Shown here: positions 1 to 11,441 of the stretch, one piece after another | How the letters are laid out: every line of letters begins with the position of its first letter | How positions within the stretch are numbered: position 1 is the first letter of the stretch | From: Chrysophaeum taylorii | Lineage: Eukaryota; Sar; Pelagophyceae; Pelagomonadales; Pelagomonadaceae | Direction of reading: 5' to 3' | Assembly (NCBI GenBank): GCA_029834535.1 | Contig: JAQMWT010000444.1 | Span: 1 to 64,000, forward strand | DNA length: 64,000 nucleotides | Position numbers and translations under genes: made by a program | Notes under the pieces: generated by a model | Seen by the model: only the letters and a program-made list of their open reading frames with translations | The model's database searches: none | What the model was told of the DNA's origin: nothing

Positions 1-202
1 CGCCTCGCCGACGAATTCTCTGCCCCATTTCGCTATTGTAGCCGATACGAACTATGTGTTCCTGTTGGGGAGGGCGCGATATACGAGTCTTAGGAGCCAC
101 GTGGACTATCCCCACGATCGGATCGGTTTTTTATCGAACCCAAGTCGTATCGGGCGCAAGAAGATTAAAGTTAAGATGAACGAGTCGATGCACCCATCGT
201 GA

Positions 203-3200
203 CCTTTCGATCATTACGATCGAGATCCGATAACGGTACCGATTTACAATCATCAACACGATGCCTTCCGGCAGAGTCTCGACCTGGTCGAGACTCGAGT
301 TTACGCTCGTTTTAGCACGATTAAAGATATCCGAAGCCCGCCGCCGGAACGTACGGTAGCCTTGGCTACGCGGGGACATGCTACGACCAAATTCTCCCCA
401 GCTCCGGGAGAAGCCGCGCAGGAAGTAGTTGCTTATGCTGCGCGCACGCTTCAAATCGAGCCCGGTCGAACTTACAATCTACCGGTTATTTTGTCGAAGC
501 CTATGGAAATGGGACAGGTTTTCGTCGCTACGTTTGCTGAGAACGAGCAGTTGGGAGTTGTCGAAGGAATGTGTTCTTCTTGTGAAGAGCACGACCGGTC
601 CGCTGCTCGGGTGGCGGTTACTGCCACGGAAGAAGTGCCGACGGTCGTCACTCAAGGCGAAGTCCTTGCGATTGGCGGTATCGTTAGGTACGAAGATGAG
701 TTGAACGTCTCTACGATCAACGAACTTACGAAAGAATGTGAAGAAGGATACGACAAGGGGAACCTTTCTTTTACCGTTTCTGTCGCTAGTCACTTGACGC
801 GATGCGACGAATCTCCCCCGCCGATGCTGCTGAGCACGGTGCAGAAGGACACTACGACCGCTATGGCGGACAAGTCCACCCTCAAACGACCCGAAGGCAG
901 CGACGATTTCGCTCGAAGGTCAGAAGAAGATGAAAAGAAATGCCGCGAGATCACCGAAGCGGAGATCCGCCGCCGATACGAAAAGGTTTATTGGCTTCCA
1001 ATCACTTATCGCAAGGTTGTGATGCTGTTCATTGGAGCCGGAGCCAGTACTTTAGGTCTCCAACGAGCCAACGAAACGTGTGGGGCGTCGTTTCGAGTCG
1101 TGTTAGCACTCGATGCGTCGGATACCGCCAACCAGATACACCACAAGAATTTTCCGAACATTCCTGTGGTGCAGCACACACTGTGTGGTCGCTATGTTAC
1201 AACCTTACGGTCGATCGAATCTTACTTACCCTACGCGGAATGGTCGTCGTCGATGTGTCTCGCGTCGCCACCCTGCGTACACTCCGCTCTGTGCAACTTG
1301 ACCTCCAGTGATGTTGGGACAGGAGTCACCGCTACCCACTGGACGATGAAATTATGCAAAATGGCTGGTTTCTTCATGTGGTTGATAGAGCAGGAGGCTT
1401 CGATTATTTCTTACGTTGCACGTTTGCACCCTTACGTTTACGTCGTCAATTTGTACGACATAACTCCCAGTTTGATGAGCTGTCGCGTGCGATTGTTGGT
1501 TTCGAGCCATCCGCTCCATTTGCGCGCTGTCCCAAAGACTTGCAAGAATATGCAGCAAGAGTTCGCCGCAGCACTTGGCTACGCCGACGAACGACATTTA
1601 CTTCAGATGAACAATTTAGGATCATCACGAGCCGCGACAGACGCAGCTTACACCGTTGCGCGTGTCCCGCTTCGCGTAGGACCGCACCGTTCCGATTACA
1701 GATCTCTGAATCTGAAAATGACTTCGGAGTTGCTGACTATGCCCCTTGATTTTGATTGGGCCGGCTTCTCCAGGACGACATCGTTGAAACACTTGGCGTC
1801 CGTCGTGCCACCAGACACGATGACTTTATTAGTACTCGATCTGCACAACTCTGTGACCAAGGATTTTCACCTGAGCGGCGAAGCTTTGCCGTCAGCGTTG
1901 AGTCCTGCAGACCGACCGTTTGATTATTATTCGCAAGTTGATGAAACCACCCTTCGTCACGTACAAGTTCCGCTGTTAAACACGCGCACACGTGTCGTAA
2001 GATGGGTGTCGACTGATGATCTCCAAGATCGCACTAAATGGAAACCTCCAGAGGTACCGTTGATTCCGCCTGTAACAGATGAGCCGGGGACGTCTCATGC
2101 TTCTTCTGCTGGCCCCCCCCGACAACCAAATTTGGACGTTCCGCCAGATCCTGAGCGAGATCGGGAACCGAAGATTAAGAGCGAGCCGAGTGTTCGTGTC
2201 AAAGGCGAGAGGATCAACAAAAGCCACCCGGAAGTGAAACTAAAATATGAGCAGAAGTTCGATGTGCCATGGAAAGATGCGCCGCGCGATGCTGAGGGTG
2301 CACCGCTGCCGCAAACTCCCGAGCATGTCAAGGATAACGAAGCAATGAAAGTTAAAATTCATACGAAGGAAGAAGTTGACAAGGTTGTGCAGGAGCTGGG
2401 AATTCCTGACAATCCGCACTTAGATGACGAGGCGAAACTGATGCTCCGTCACTGTGTGCAATATTCTTGGGCCTTTTTCGACCCGATTATGAGACCTGTA
2501 GACTCACCTCCTGTGTCTCTACGATTCAAAGACGCGAATCCGCGACCGATTAAGATGACACCCTACCGATTGACGCCTGCGAAGCTCGATTGTCTCCGCA
2601 AGCAGATCAGCGAGTGGTGCCGGGATGGAGTCATTCGTCCGGCCAACTCACCTTGGGGCTTTCCTGTGTTGATGCTTCCGAAGAAAGGAGCTGAGATTGG
2701 AACGTCAAACGCGCTCCGTGCTGCAGTCGACTTACGTCAGCTCAACGATCAATTGGTCAATGACAGTTGGCCGAACATTCGACAAGACGATGCTTTAGCT
2801 TTTCTCGCCATGAGACGATGGCGGACATGCATTGATATTAGATGGGGATACCACAACCTTCGTCTGGATCCGGCAGCGCAGGACGCTGTCACGATGGTTA
2901 GCCCACTTGGCGCTCCTAGTTTCTTGCGATTACCTCGAGGTGTGAAGACGGCCGGAGCTCTTTTCTGCAAGCAACTGGCGAGCGACCTTTCGAAATGGAT
3001 GTATCAAGACTTGGTTGCGTTTGTTGACGATATTATGATGGGATCCGACGATCTTCATCGACATTTACAAGGTTTGATCGAAGTGATGTGTCATTTGGCA
3101 CAGAGAGGGTACAGCGGTCGAACCGCGAAGTTCCACCTTCTCAGGGATGATATAGAATTTCTGGGACACATTTCTACCCCAGAAGGCTTGAAGCCGAATC

Positions 3201-5644
3201 CGAAGACGCTGGAAGCACTGCAGAAGATGCCGATTCCAGGTACTTTACCGAATACTTCCCCGACGACCCAGATACGCTCTTTCATCGGCATGAGTAATTA
3301 CTGCCGGCGATATGTGAAGGGCTACTCGAAGATCGTAGAACCGCGGAGACGACTATGCCTCGAAGGTGTAAAGTTCGAGTGGACGCCCGAGTGTCAGAAA
3401 GCTTGGGATACGATTATTGAAGCTTTGGTTGATTCCCGTGAAGTCTACCACCCCGATTATGATCTGCCTTTTCAGATCCGATCCGATGCTTCCAAAGATG
3501 GACTTGGAGCATATCTCTTCCAGATTGTCGAAGTCAAGGACAATGCCGGAAAAGTGACTCGAGAAGAACGAGTGGTTGAATATTGGAGCCGAGCTGTGCC
3601 GAAGGAGATGCGCAATTACGAGCCCCGTCGGCTAGAGCTGCTGGCAGTTATACTTTCTCTAGAGCACTTTCGAGCCTACATCGAAGGGCACCGTACTGTT
3701 TTGGAGACCGATCACCGAAATTTGACGTTTTTACGTAAGGCGACGCACTCGTCTGGGCAGCTTGCTCGGTGGGCGATGCGCCTCGCCAATTTTGACCCTG
3801 AACTTGGTTACAAGCCGGGAAAGTCACCGGGAATGAGTATCCCTGACTGTCTCTCCCGCAACCCGATAGATCATGTCATCGAGACTGACGAGTTTGGAGA
3901 ACCTTTGAACCACGCGTATTTGGTGTTCCAAGAGCTTCCCCGACCTGTTGATGACCGAGGAGTTCCCGCCTCCGACTGCCACTTCATAATGTCGTTTATT
4001 ACGACCGAACTGCTGGAAGATGAGGAAGAAAATCCTGAAAAGGATCCGATGAGATTGGCTACGTCTCACGCTACGAGACAACGTCGGAAGAACCGTGCGC
4101 GCGATGAGCCACAGATCTTCAAGGACGCAGCCGCTTACAAAGATTATATCGATAAGATACCCGATAATATGACGCTCGCTGAGATCGCACGTGAGCAAGA
4201 ATCTGATGCTACGTGCGAGGATATTCGCTACCGAATGGCCCAAGGTCAGACGCCGCGACGTTCCCGAGCGAACGAACGATTCGAAGTCGTTAAAGACGTT
4301 CTTTGCCGAATTTCTGCTGATTTGCACCCGATGATTGTGGCCCCTGCTACGTTGCGCAAGCGCATTATTCGACTCTACCATGACACTCCGGTTAACGGTG
4401 GTCATATGGGACGTCACAGTACTGTCCAGGCTATCCAAGAACGATTTTGGTGGCCCCACATGTCAAACGAAGTTAGAGTCTTCATTGCTGAATGTTTAGT
4501 TTGCCAGAAAGCTCGTACGCCTGAGCCGAAACGAGCGGAACTCTTGCAGCAGCCTGTCTACGATGGTGATGGTGCTGTTCTTTGCATGGATTTATTTGGA
4601 CCCTTGCCCAGCGCTGGTCCCGAGACGTATCTTTTAGTATTTTTTGATCCGTTCTCGCATTTCTTGATTCTGGGTGTTTTGAACGATAAGACTGCTGAGT
4701 CTGTTCTCGAGTCTTTTTTCCTTAACATTCTCCTCAAGGGCTACTTGCCCCAGATGATTCGTACCGACAACGGTAAAGAGTTCGTGAACAAGTTGATGCG
4801 CGAGTTTTGCCATCTCTTCAACACACGATACCAAACTACGATTCCCTATCATGCCCAGTCGAACCCGGCTGAGCGTGTCAACCGATTTATCAAGGCCTTC
4901 CTCCGTGCTTGCCTTCAGGGCCGGAACATTGCGGATTGGCCTGACTTTGCTCATTATATTGCGTTTTGCTACAACCGCAAGTTTATTCCAGGCACGCAGA
5001 TTTCTCCCTCTAGACTGCGCCTGAACCGTCAGCCGATGCTACCGACTGACTACACGCTCATGGATTTTGATACACGATTATTGCCGAAGACTCGCTCTGA
5101 TGCAGTCGCCGAGACTCGCGAACGATTGAAATATTATACGAAGATCGTCCGCGAGGCTCGTGATAAAGCTTCGAAGAAACAACGATTGGCTTACAATGCT
5201 GATCATGTTGATGTTGAATACAAGGAAGGATCGCACGTTCTGCTCTACATTCCTTTCCTTCAGAACAAACTTCGACCGGAATGGCGAGGGCCGTTTATTA
5301 TCAAGGAACGCCTTTCCCCGGTCACCTATAGGATTGAGTCTCTCGACTCTCCGCCCGAAGAACGACGCGTTCATGTTAGTCAGATCACGCCTGTGATGGT
5401 ACCTCCGATCGTTGATCAAGCCATCCGCAAACCCGAAGAAACCTTCCGTAATGATTATCAGTACGGTAAGTTTGCTGTTTTCCGGATTCCTGACCGGAAG
5501 CGCTCCGATTGGCGCCAGAAGATTTATGTTGCTGAAGTTTACGAGCCTTACGATCACCAAAATGATCGTGTTGCTCTACATTTCTATTCTGATTTGGGTC
5601 CGAACGATGATGTCGCTTATTTCAAACCGACTTCTCACCTTTAG
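203..5644 (+). CDS. pol: Gypsy Pol polyprotein with embedded DNMT-like domain
   Basis: Makes the enzymes for retrotransposon reverse transcription and integration. Residue numbers count from the TTG at 362. A PR-RT linker lies at about 28-110 and a DNMT-like domain at 207-440. An acidic/proline linker follows at 560-700, then RT with FVDD at 887-890. RNase H has D1042, E1092 and D1117. Integrase has a zinc-binding H1340/H1348/C1378/C1381 set and catalytic D1410, D1469 and E1504, then a GPY/F-like segment at 1636-1660. A further C-terminal extension at about 1690-1745 is also present in the second Gypsy copy; I do not recognise it. The frame is open upstream to an in-frame TGA at 200-202, beyond which protease-like sequence continues to the window edge. 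The stop at 5642-5644 (TAG) is probably premature: the same frame runs on to TGA 5843-5845 and that tail resembles the tail kept in the small Gypsy at 8999-9217. The element is therefore probably inactive. Confidence 0.92.
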   Translation, partial: PFDHYDRDPITVPIYNHQHDAFRQSLDLVETRVYARFSTIKDIRSPPPERTVALATRGHATTKFSPAPGEAAQEVVAYAARTLQIEPGRTYNLPVILSKPMEMGQVFVATFAENEQLGVVEGMCSSCEEHDRSAARVAVTATEEVPTVVTQGEVLAIGGIVRYEDELNVSTINELTKECEEGYDKGNLSFTVSVASHLTRCDESPPPMLLSTVQKDTTTAMADKSTLKRPEGSDDFARRSEEDEKKCREITEAEIRRRYEKVYWLPITYRKVVMLFIGAGASTLGLQRANETCGASFRVVLALDASDTANQIHHKNFPNIPVVQHTLCGRYVTTLRSIESYLPYAEWSSSMCLASPPCVHSALCNLTSSDVGTGVTATHWTMKLCKMAGFFMWLIEQEASIISYVARLHPYVYVVNLYDITPSLMSCRVRLLVSSHPLHLRAVPKTCKNMQQEFAAALGYADERHLLQMNNLGSSRAATDAAYTVARVPLRVGPHRSDYRSLNLKMTSELLTMPLDFDWAGFSRTTSLKHLASVVPPDTMTLLVLDLHNSVTKDFHLSGEALPSALSPADRPFDYYSQVDETTLRHVQVPLLNTRTRVVRWVSTDDLQDRTKWKPPEVPLIPPVTDEPGTSHASSAGPPRQPNLDVPPDPERDREPKIKSEPSVRVKGERINKSHPEVKLKYEQKFDVPWKDAPRDAEGAPLPQTPEHVKDNEAMKVKIHTKEEVDKVVQELGIPDNPHLDDEAKLMLRHCVQYSWAFFDPIMRPVDSPPVSLRFKDANPRPIKMTPYRLTPAKLDCLRKQISEWCRDGVIRPANSPWGFPVLMLPKKGAEIGTSNALRAAVDLRQLNDQLVNDSWPNIRQDDALAFLAMRRWRTCIDIRWGYHNLRLDPAAQDAVTMVSPLGAPSFLRLPRGVKTAGALFCKQLASDLSKWMYQDLVAFVDDIMMGSDDLHRHLQGLIEVMCHLAQRGYSGRTAKFHLLRDDIEFLGHISTPEGLKPNPKTLEALQKMPIPGTLPNTSPTTQIRSFIGMSNYCRRYVKGYSKIVEPRRRLCLEGVKFEWTPECQKAWDTIIEALVDSREVYHPDYDLPFQIRSDASKDGLGAYLFQIVEVKDNAGKVTREERVVEYWSRAVPKEMRNYEPRRLELLAVILSLEHFRAYIEGHRTVLETDHRNLTFLRKATHSSGQLARWAMRLANFDPELGYKPGKSPGMSIPDCLSRNPIDHVIETDEFGEPLNHAYLVFQELPRPVDDRGVPASDCHFIMSFITTELLEDEEENPEKDPMRLATSHATRQRRKNRARDEPQIFKDAAAYKDYIDKIPDNMTLAEIAREQESDATCEDIRYRMAQGQTPRRSRANERFEVVKDVLCRISADLHPMIVAPATLRKRIIRLYHDTPVNGGHMGRHSTVQAIQERFWWPHMSNEVRVFIAECLVCQKARTPEPKRAELLQQPVYDGDGAVLCMDLFGPLPSAGPETYLLVFFDPFSHFLILGVLNDKTAESVLESFFLNILLKGYLPQMIRTDNGKEFVNKLMREFCHLFNTRYQTTIPYHAQSNPAERVNRFIKAFLRACLQGRNIADWPDFAHYIAFCYNRKFIPGTQISPSRLRLNRQPMLPTDYTLMDFDTRLLPKTRSDAVAETRERLKYYTKIVREARDKASKKQRLAYNADHVDVEYKEGSHVLLYIPFLQNKLRPEWRGPFIIKERLSPVTYRIESLDSPPEERRVHVSQITPVMVPPIVDQAIRKPEETFRNDYQYGKFAVFRIPDRKRSDWRQKIYVAEVYEPYDHQNDRVALHFYSDLGPNDDVAYFKPTSHL
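980..1681 (+). other. C5-cytosine DNA methyltransferase-like domain inside Gypsy Pol
   Basis: Residues 207-440 of the Pol frame follow the order of C5-DNMT motifs. Motif I is at 219-234 (MLFIGAGASTLGLQRAN), with a motif II-like acidic strand end at 246-253 (VVLALDAS) and the NFP-type segment after it. Motif IV has the catalytic Pro-Cys in SPPC at 302-305. A motif VI-like segment at 358-363 reads VYVVNL where ENV is usual, so the glutamate is lost. A GY element followed by a motif VIII-like stretch is at 406-435. The family methylates cytosine through the motif IV cysteine. Here the cysteine is kept but the motif VI glutamate is not, so activity is doubtful. No target-recognition region is clear. 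The assignment rests on motif order, not on a database search. Confidence 0.72.
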
Positions 5645-5845
5645 CACCGCAACCTCAAGCCCGAGTTCAAGGACGTTGAAGGTCGAAGTTTCACCGACAA
5701 GTCCCGAATTTCCTCCAACACAACTCCTTGTGTCACGGATTTCGCTCCGCACGAGATTGATGTGTTGATACCCAAGTTTACTTTGCGCAGTGGCCGAGTT
5801 CCTGAACCGGTCATCACCCGCGTTTACCAGAAGATTCGTTCATGA
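5645..5845 (+). pseudogene. Tail of Gypsy Pol beyond a premature TAG
   Basis: The Pol frame continues for 66 codons after the TAG at 5642-5644 and ends at TGA 5843-5845, shortly before the polypurine tract. It contains HEIDVLIPKFTLRSG, matching NEIDVLVSNFGLHSN in the small Gypsy element at 8999-9217 at the same distance from the LTR. That shared tail indicates the real Pol C-terminus. Confidence 0.72.
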
Positions 5846-5911
5846 GATGCTCGTAAGGCGAAGCCGCGCTCCTCGCGCTAGCACCTCGCTGGGGCAGCTC
5901 GAATTCTTACC

Positions 5912-5921
5912 AGGGGAGTCC
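5912..5921 (+). promoter_or_regulatory. Polypurine tract of Gypsy 1
   Basis: The purine run AGGGGAG lies directly before the 3' LTR. This is where plus-strand DNA priming occurs in LTR elements. Confidence 0.6.
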
Positions 5922-6257
5922 TGTGGCGGCAACTCCCGCCTCCTAAGGCTTACCCCTCTTCTAGGGCCCCCCTTATCAGGGGCACCCTGCTCCGTTCTGA
6001 TGATGTCAGTGTTCTCTACGACATCATCTTCCTTTTCCGTGACATGCGTCACCCTGATTTCTGTTTTTCGATATACCTTGATCATAAAGCAACAGCCGAT
6101 CCTCAAGTTGTGAGGACCAGGCACGGAAGTTGCTTGTGGTCGTGTGGCGGGAGAACGGCCATCCTCGTCCGGTGACTCCACCAAGGGCACGGACGCGAGC
6201 GGCGAGCCAGGATTCGAAGGCACGCCAGGTAGCCCCTAAAATTCTCCTTACGCCACA
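5922..6257 (+). repeat. 3' LTR of Gypsy 1
   Basis: The repeat starts TGTGGCG and ends CGCCACA, a 7-bp inverted terminal match, giving 336 bp. The first ~30 bp match the 5' LTR start of Gypsy 2 at 57206, and the two diverge after that. The right boundary rests on the terminal inverted match alone, since the other LTR of this copy is outside the window. Confidence 0.78.
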
Positions 6258-6461
6258 ACACACCCCGGCCCCTGAATTTCGGTGCGCTTAGGTGGGTCTT
6301 AATTGTATATCTGTTCTAATTTCGTTTTATTCAAGGGGCAGCAAAAAGAGCAATCCCCGACACCACGTAGGTAGGTAAGTGCCCCCGCTAGGGCCGGATT
6401 CAAGTTTTTATATTACAAAAAAAAAATTTGATTTCGTAGCGATTTCGGTCGTTAGGAGGCG

Positions 6462-6906
6462 ATGAGAGGTACTGACGGCGCGCCTACGCTTGGTCGCGCG
6501 ATGGCGCAGCGCCCAGAGTACGAAGTGGGCCGCTCGCGTGTCGATGTGACCATGGTCTCCGTGCCGAACGCTTGGCGCCAGGGCGCAACCCGCGCTGCGG
6601 AAGTTCTACTTGCCGCCGACACTGGGGAGTCGCCATTGTGTCGCAGTCGATGTCGACTTCGATCAAATGGCTGCGGCCGGCGTGGACATGTTCTGGCCGC
6701 TCGGTGAGTTTGTGGGATTGAGTGGAGTTGACGCGGGACCGCTGACGATGAAGAAGACCAAGAGTGTCGTGGCGCTGGTGACTTCGTGGACTTGGTGGAC
6801 GATCCCGTACGCGACATCGAGGCATCGTTAGAAGAAAGTGGCAGCATGGACCGCAAGCAGCGGACCGTCGTGGACGCTAACAACCAGGCAGTTAGTATGT
6901 GTTAAT
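6462..6906 (+). pseudogene. Unrecognised ORF of element E (copy A)
   Basis: The first ~50 codons match the intact 123-codon frame on the minus strand of copy B (28849-29220), beginning M-R/S-GTDGAPTLGRAMAQRP. In copy A the frame breaks near 6650. A second frame further on (around 6760-6900) reads DLVDDPVRDIEASLEE and ends at TAA after a Ser-Met-Cys tail. A GTGAGT at about 6704 could be an intron donor linking them. I do not recognise the product. It converges with the zinc-finger-like frame on the other strand. Confidence 0.4.
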
Positions 6907-6948
6907 GAAGGGAAGCGGGTCCGGCCAGGGGAGGCCGGCGCACAGGAG

Positions 6949-7599
6949 TCAGCGGGCCGGGAGCTCCCCTTGGACTTCCGCGAACGAGGTCTCGGTCCCG
7001 CCGTTGTTGTCGAGTCTTCTGGTAGCATCGAAGCAGAGCCGGACGCGGCGGGCAACAGCAAGAGCGACACGATCTTGAGGAGGATGGCTTGCAGTCGAAC
7101 CCGCCTCACCGGACGACAATGCGTCGTCGTCGCCGCAGAGGTCGACGACGACGTTGTCGTCGTTCATTAATTTATCACTCATGAAGTCCTTGTCCTCGTC
7201 GTCGAATTCGTGGGACTCAGCCAGGGCCGGGGCCTCGCCCGACAAGGACGCGATTGGTTGCCGATCTTGCGTGAGAACGTCGTCGTCGTCGGCGTCTTCG
7301 TCGTCGTCGTCCCCGACATCCTTCATCTCCTCATCATCACGAGCGCCACCTAATGGAACCGTGGCCGGTTCGCTCACTGCGGTCGATTCGTTAACCTTAG
7401 GGCGTTTTGGTTGCGGCTGGAAGAAACTTGTGATCGAGCGCGCCGCAGTCGTCTTCTTCGCCGGCGAGTGCTTTGACTTAATATGTTTGTCGCAGTGGAA
7501 CAGAGACGCCGTCGTGCTGGTGCCGTCCGCGGCGTTCGACTCGCCGAAATCACTGGACGTGCACCCGGACTCGCAGCATCTGACCCTACTGCTCGTCAC
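6949..7599 (-). CDS. Zinc-finger-like acidic protein of element E (copy A)
   Basis: 216 residues. The N-terminus has CCESGC followed by FHCDKHIKSKH, a possible BED/C2H2-like metal site. A short SITSFF motif follows; it resembles a PCNA-binding PIP box without the usual leading glutamine. Then come a basic patch (KRPK), long Asp/Glu runs and a polar C-terminus. The same protein is encoded inverted in copy B at 28130-28788, conserved in frame over most of its length, which supports real coding. The function is unknown; DNA binding within a transposon is an inference from the zinc-finger-like start. Confidence 0.5.
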   Translation of the reverse strand: MTSSRVRCCESGCTSSDFGESNAADGTSTTASLFHCDKHIKSKHSPAKKTTAARSITSFFQPQPKRPKVNESTAVSEPATVPLGGARDDEEMKDVGDDDDEDADDDDVLTQDRQPIASLSGEAPALAESHEFDDEDKDFMSDKLMNDDNVVVDLCGDDDALSSGEAGSTASHPPQDRVALAVARRVRLCFDATRRLDNNGGTETSFAEVQGELPAR

Positions 7600-7619
7600 T
7601 TCAAAAGTTACGGTTTAGC

Positions 7620-8022
7620 GCCATGCACTCAAGCCTTTTCCCAGTCCGACTTCGTCGCATTTACACAAAACTTTGAACCCGCGGCCACCGGCGGCCACGT
7701 CGCCTGCTTCTTTCCCTTCTCATAACCGCAACAAGGCAGCTCCGCGCTCATCTGGCACATTTGGCCAGCGCTGGGGCCAGCCTTCGAAACCTGCTTAGCC
7801 GATTAGGGTTAGCGTTGACTTATAATTAGAATCAGTAGTATGTACGTAGAGAGGTAGGTAGGTAGCTGCCGGAGGGCGGATTTTGAAAAATCGACGTGGT
7901 GTTAAGGCTGCTTTTTTTGTTGCCCCTTGTTTTATTTCGATAATACCCATATACCCACACATAAATAATCGGAGGCAGAGAGCCCATTGATTAGTGTCCG
8001 GTGTCCTCATATACTGAAAAGT
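7620..8022. other. Spacer with the right end of element E
   Basis: Apart from the inverted end of element E (about 7850-7975) I see no gene here. The last 4 bases, AAGT at 8019-8022, are the left target duplication of the next element. Confidence 0.5.
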
Positions 8023-8458
8023 TGTGGCAATAACGCCCATTCCCCCACTTGCCTGCCTGCCACATGACTTACCCTGGTTGTTGCCCTGGTTCTGACCTTG
8101 CAATTATGGGGGGGGGTGTCATCTTGACACCCTCACCTGCGCTTCCACTGAACCCAATGTACCAGGTATTTGTGTTGCTTTCTTGCTGTCTTCTTGATAT
8201 TACCCTCATTTGATTGTCCGATTTCGTGATGGCGTGAGGTATTACGCTGAGATCGGGCGTGTGGTGGTTTCACCCGCGGTTCGGGTTGGGAGGACCGACC
8301 TTTCGGCGCTCCTCGTCTACAGGCCCGTGATTCCGGACTGGCTCCTGTCGGTCCGGCCTGGCTCCCATGCTCGGGAGAGGTCTGAAGTTAGTTAGTTCGT
8401 TAGTTGTTGAGGCCCCCGGTCCGGCCAGGAGGGGCGGGTATCTGAGACAACCACTACA
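8023..8458 (+). repeat. 5' LTR of small Gypsy, with inserted SINE-like fragment
   Basis: Starts TGTGGCA and ends CCACTACA. It is ~105 bp longer than the 3' LTR because a SINE-like 3' fragment sits at about 8300-8402. A related solo LTR lies inverted at 14169-14503. Confidence 0.87.
8300..8402 (+). repeat. SINE-like 3' fragment (copy a)
   Basis: The sequence CTCCCATGCTCGGGAGAGG plus a TTAGTTAG tail is shared with the copies at 18330, 26420, 37421 and 48581. It is absent from the partner LTR at 9218-9548, so it inserted after this Gypsy copy did. It is heavily 5'-truncated. Confidence 0.75.
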
Positions 8459-8459
8459 G

Positions 8460-8476
8460 TGGTCTCAGAAACGGGA
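8460..8476 (+). promoter_or_regulatory. Putative primer-binding site
   Basis: TGGTCTCAGAAACGGG begins 2 bp after the 5' LTR. A start with TGG complements the CCA end of a tRNA, as expected for minus-strand priming. I did not match it to a particular tRNA. Confidence 0.5.
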
Positions 8477-8998
8477 ATCGATAGTCCAACTCCCGGACTA
8501 TCGATCTCCTGTTTTTCGGCGGCGAGTCGGTTCGCAGCGGTTGAGTGAGCGCAAAGCCGACGTGTTGGTAGGCGGTTTCGAAGGATCGGAAGAGCGATTG
8601 AGGCTCTTTACGTGAATCGGAATAAACGGTCGACGGATTACTACTCGGACGTTGAGCGGATTTTTGTGGGTCTCAAGACAAAAGGCGAGCCCAGGAGACC
8701 AGCCACAGTCTCCGAAAAGAGGCAGATAGAAGGCCGGAGAGACCAACCATAGTCTCTGAGACCAACCATAGTCTCTGGCGAGGCAAAAGGCCTGTGCCGT
8801 GTAAGTCCGTCGCACCGGTCAACCGCGCGAGTCGAACAGTAACCGGCAAATTTTGCTGCTCGACGAGAAGGTTTGGTGTTCGAGATAGCCGTTGATATCC
8901 GAGAGAAACCGCACCATGGAAACTAGAGGAGACTGACGTTTGTTTTGCGACCGCTTCTGCTGAAGAATTGCGCTTAAGACCCGAAGACAAAGACCACG

Positions 8999-9262
8999 AT
9001 GGAGGTAGATTCACTCGCCTACGAACGAATATGGACGGCTGTGAACCTTGTGCCTGACTTTCGCCTGAATGAAATTGATGTCCTCGTCAGTAACTTCGGC
9101 CTCCACAGCAACAAAGTTCCTGCTGATGTAGCTCACCGAGCTTATCGTACCATTCGTGAGCGTGACCTTCGTCACCCTTTGAAGTCGAGGACGACTTCAT
9201 CTCAAGTAGGGGGCTTATGTGGCAGTAACGCCCATTCCCCAACTTGCCTGCCTGCCACATGA
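8999..9262 (+). pseudogene. Remnant of Gypsy Pol C-terminus
   Basis: An 87-codon frame from ATG 8999. Its middle (NEIDVLVSNFGLHSN, then a Pro-Ala, a Tyr and IRERD) matches the last ~35 residues of Gypsy 1 Pol beyond that element's TAG. The frame then runs through the polypurine tract into the LTR, so its final ~15 codons are not original coding. Everything upstream of this tail (Gag, PR, RT, INT) is deleted. Confidence 0.65.
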
Positions 9263-9548
9263 CTTACCCTGGTTGTTGCCCTGGTACTGACCTTGCAATT
9301 ATGGGGGGGGCGTCATCTTGACCCCCTCACCTGCGCTTCCACCGAACCCAATGTACCAGGTATTTGTGTTGCTTTCTTGCTGTCTTCTTGATATTACCCT
9401 CATTTGATTGTCCGATTTCGTGATGGCGTGAGGTAGTACGCTGAGATCGGGCGTGTGGTGGTTTCGCCCGCGGTTCGGGTTGGGAGGACGGGTTGTTGAG
9501 GCCCCCGGTCCGGCCAGGAGGGGCGGGTATCTGTAGAAAACCACTACA
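9218..9548 (+). repeat. 3' LTR of small Gypsy
   Basis: 331 bp, TGTGGCAG...CCACTACA, close to the 336 bp of the Gypsy 1 LTR and with the same TGTGGC start. Confidence 0.87.
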
Positions 9549-9594
9549 AAGTACTCAAAACGGACGCCGAAACGGACATTATTGTTATTACAAA

Positions 9595-10140
<546 letters not shown>

Positions 10141-10178
10141 ATGTTTGTCTGTCTGTCTGTCTCTCTGTCTGTCTGTCT

Positions 10179-11441
<1,263 letters not shown>

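Larger units (their letters stand above)
1..6257 (+). mobile_element. Ty3/Gypsy retrotransposon 1, 3' part
   Basis: The end of a protease region, a PR-RT linker, a DNMT-like domain, RT, RNase H, integrase, a polypurine tract and a 3' LTR follow one another on the plus strand. The 5' LTR, gag and most of the protease lie beyond the left edge, so the target duplication cannot be checked. A close relative occupies 57206-64000. The order PR-RT-RH-INT defines Ty3/Gypsy (family knowledge). Confidence 0.93.
6300..7975. mobile_element. DNA element 'E', copy A
   Basis: The ends are imperfect inverted repeats: about 6325-6375 is the reverse complement of about 7895-7950 (shared GGGGCARCAAAAA and ACACCACGT). 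The interior 6460-7620 is repeated inverted at 28050-29225 (copy B). The outer end points are approximate and I found no target duplication. It contains two convergent reading frames and no transposase I recognise, so it may be non-autonomous. Confidence 0.6.
8023..9548 (+). mobile_element. Small internally deleted Gypsy element
   Basis: Two LTRs (8023-8458 and 9218-9548) flank a ~760-bp interior, and identical AAGT lies on both sides (8019-8022 and 9549-9552), a 4-bp target duplication. A polypurine tract (AAGTAGGGGG, 9205-9214) precedes the 3' LTR. The interior keeps a leader and about 70 codons matching the end of Gypsy Pol, so it is a deletion derivative that must use proteins from elsewhere. 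Confidence 0.88.

Noticed and set aside
7154-7618. 154-codon Ser-rich plus-strand ORF in element E
   Set aside because: Antisense of the acidic Asp-rich frame that is conserved in both copies of element E.
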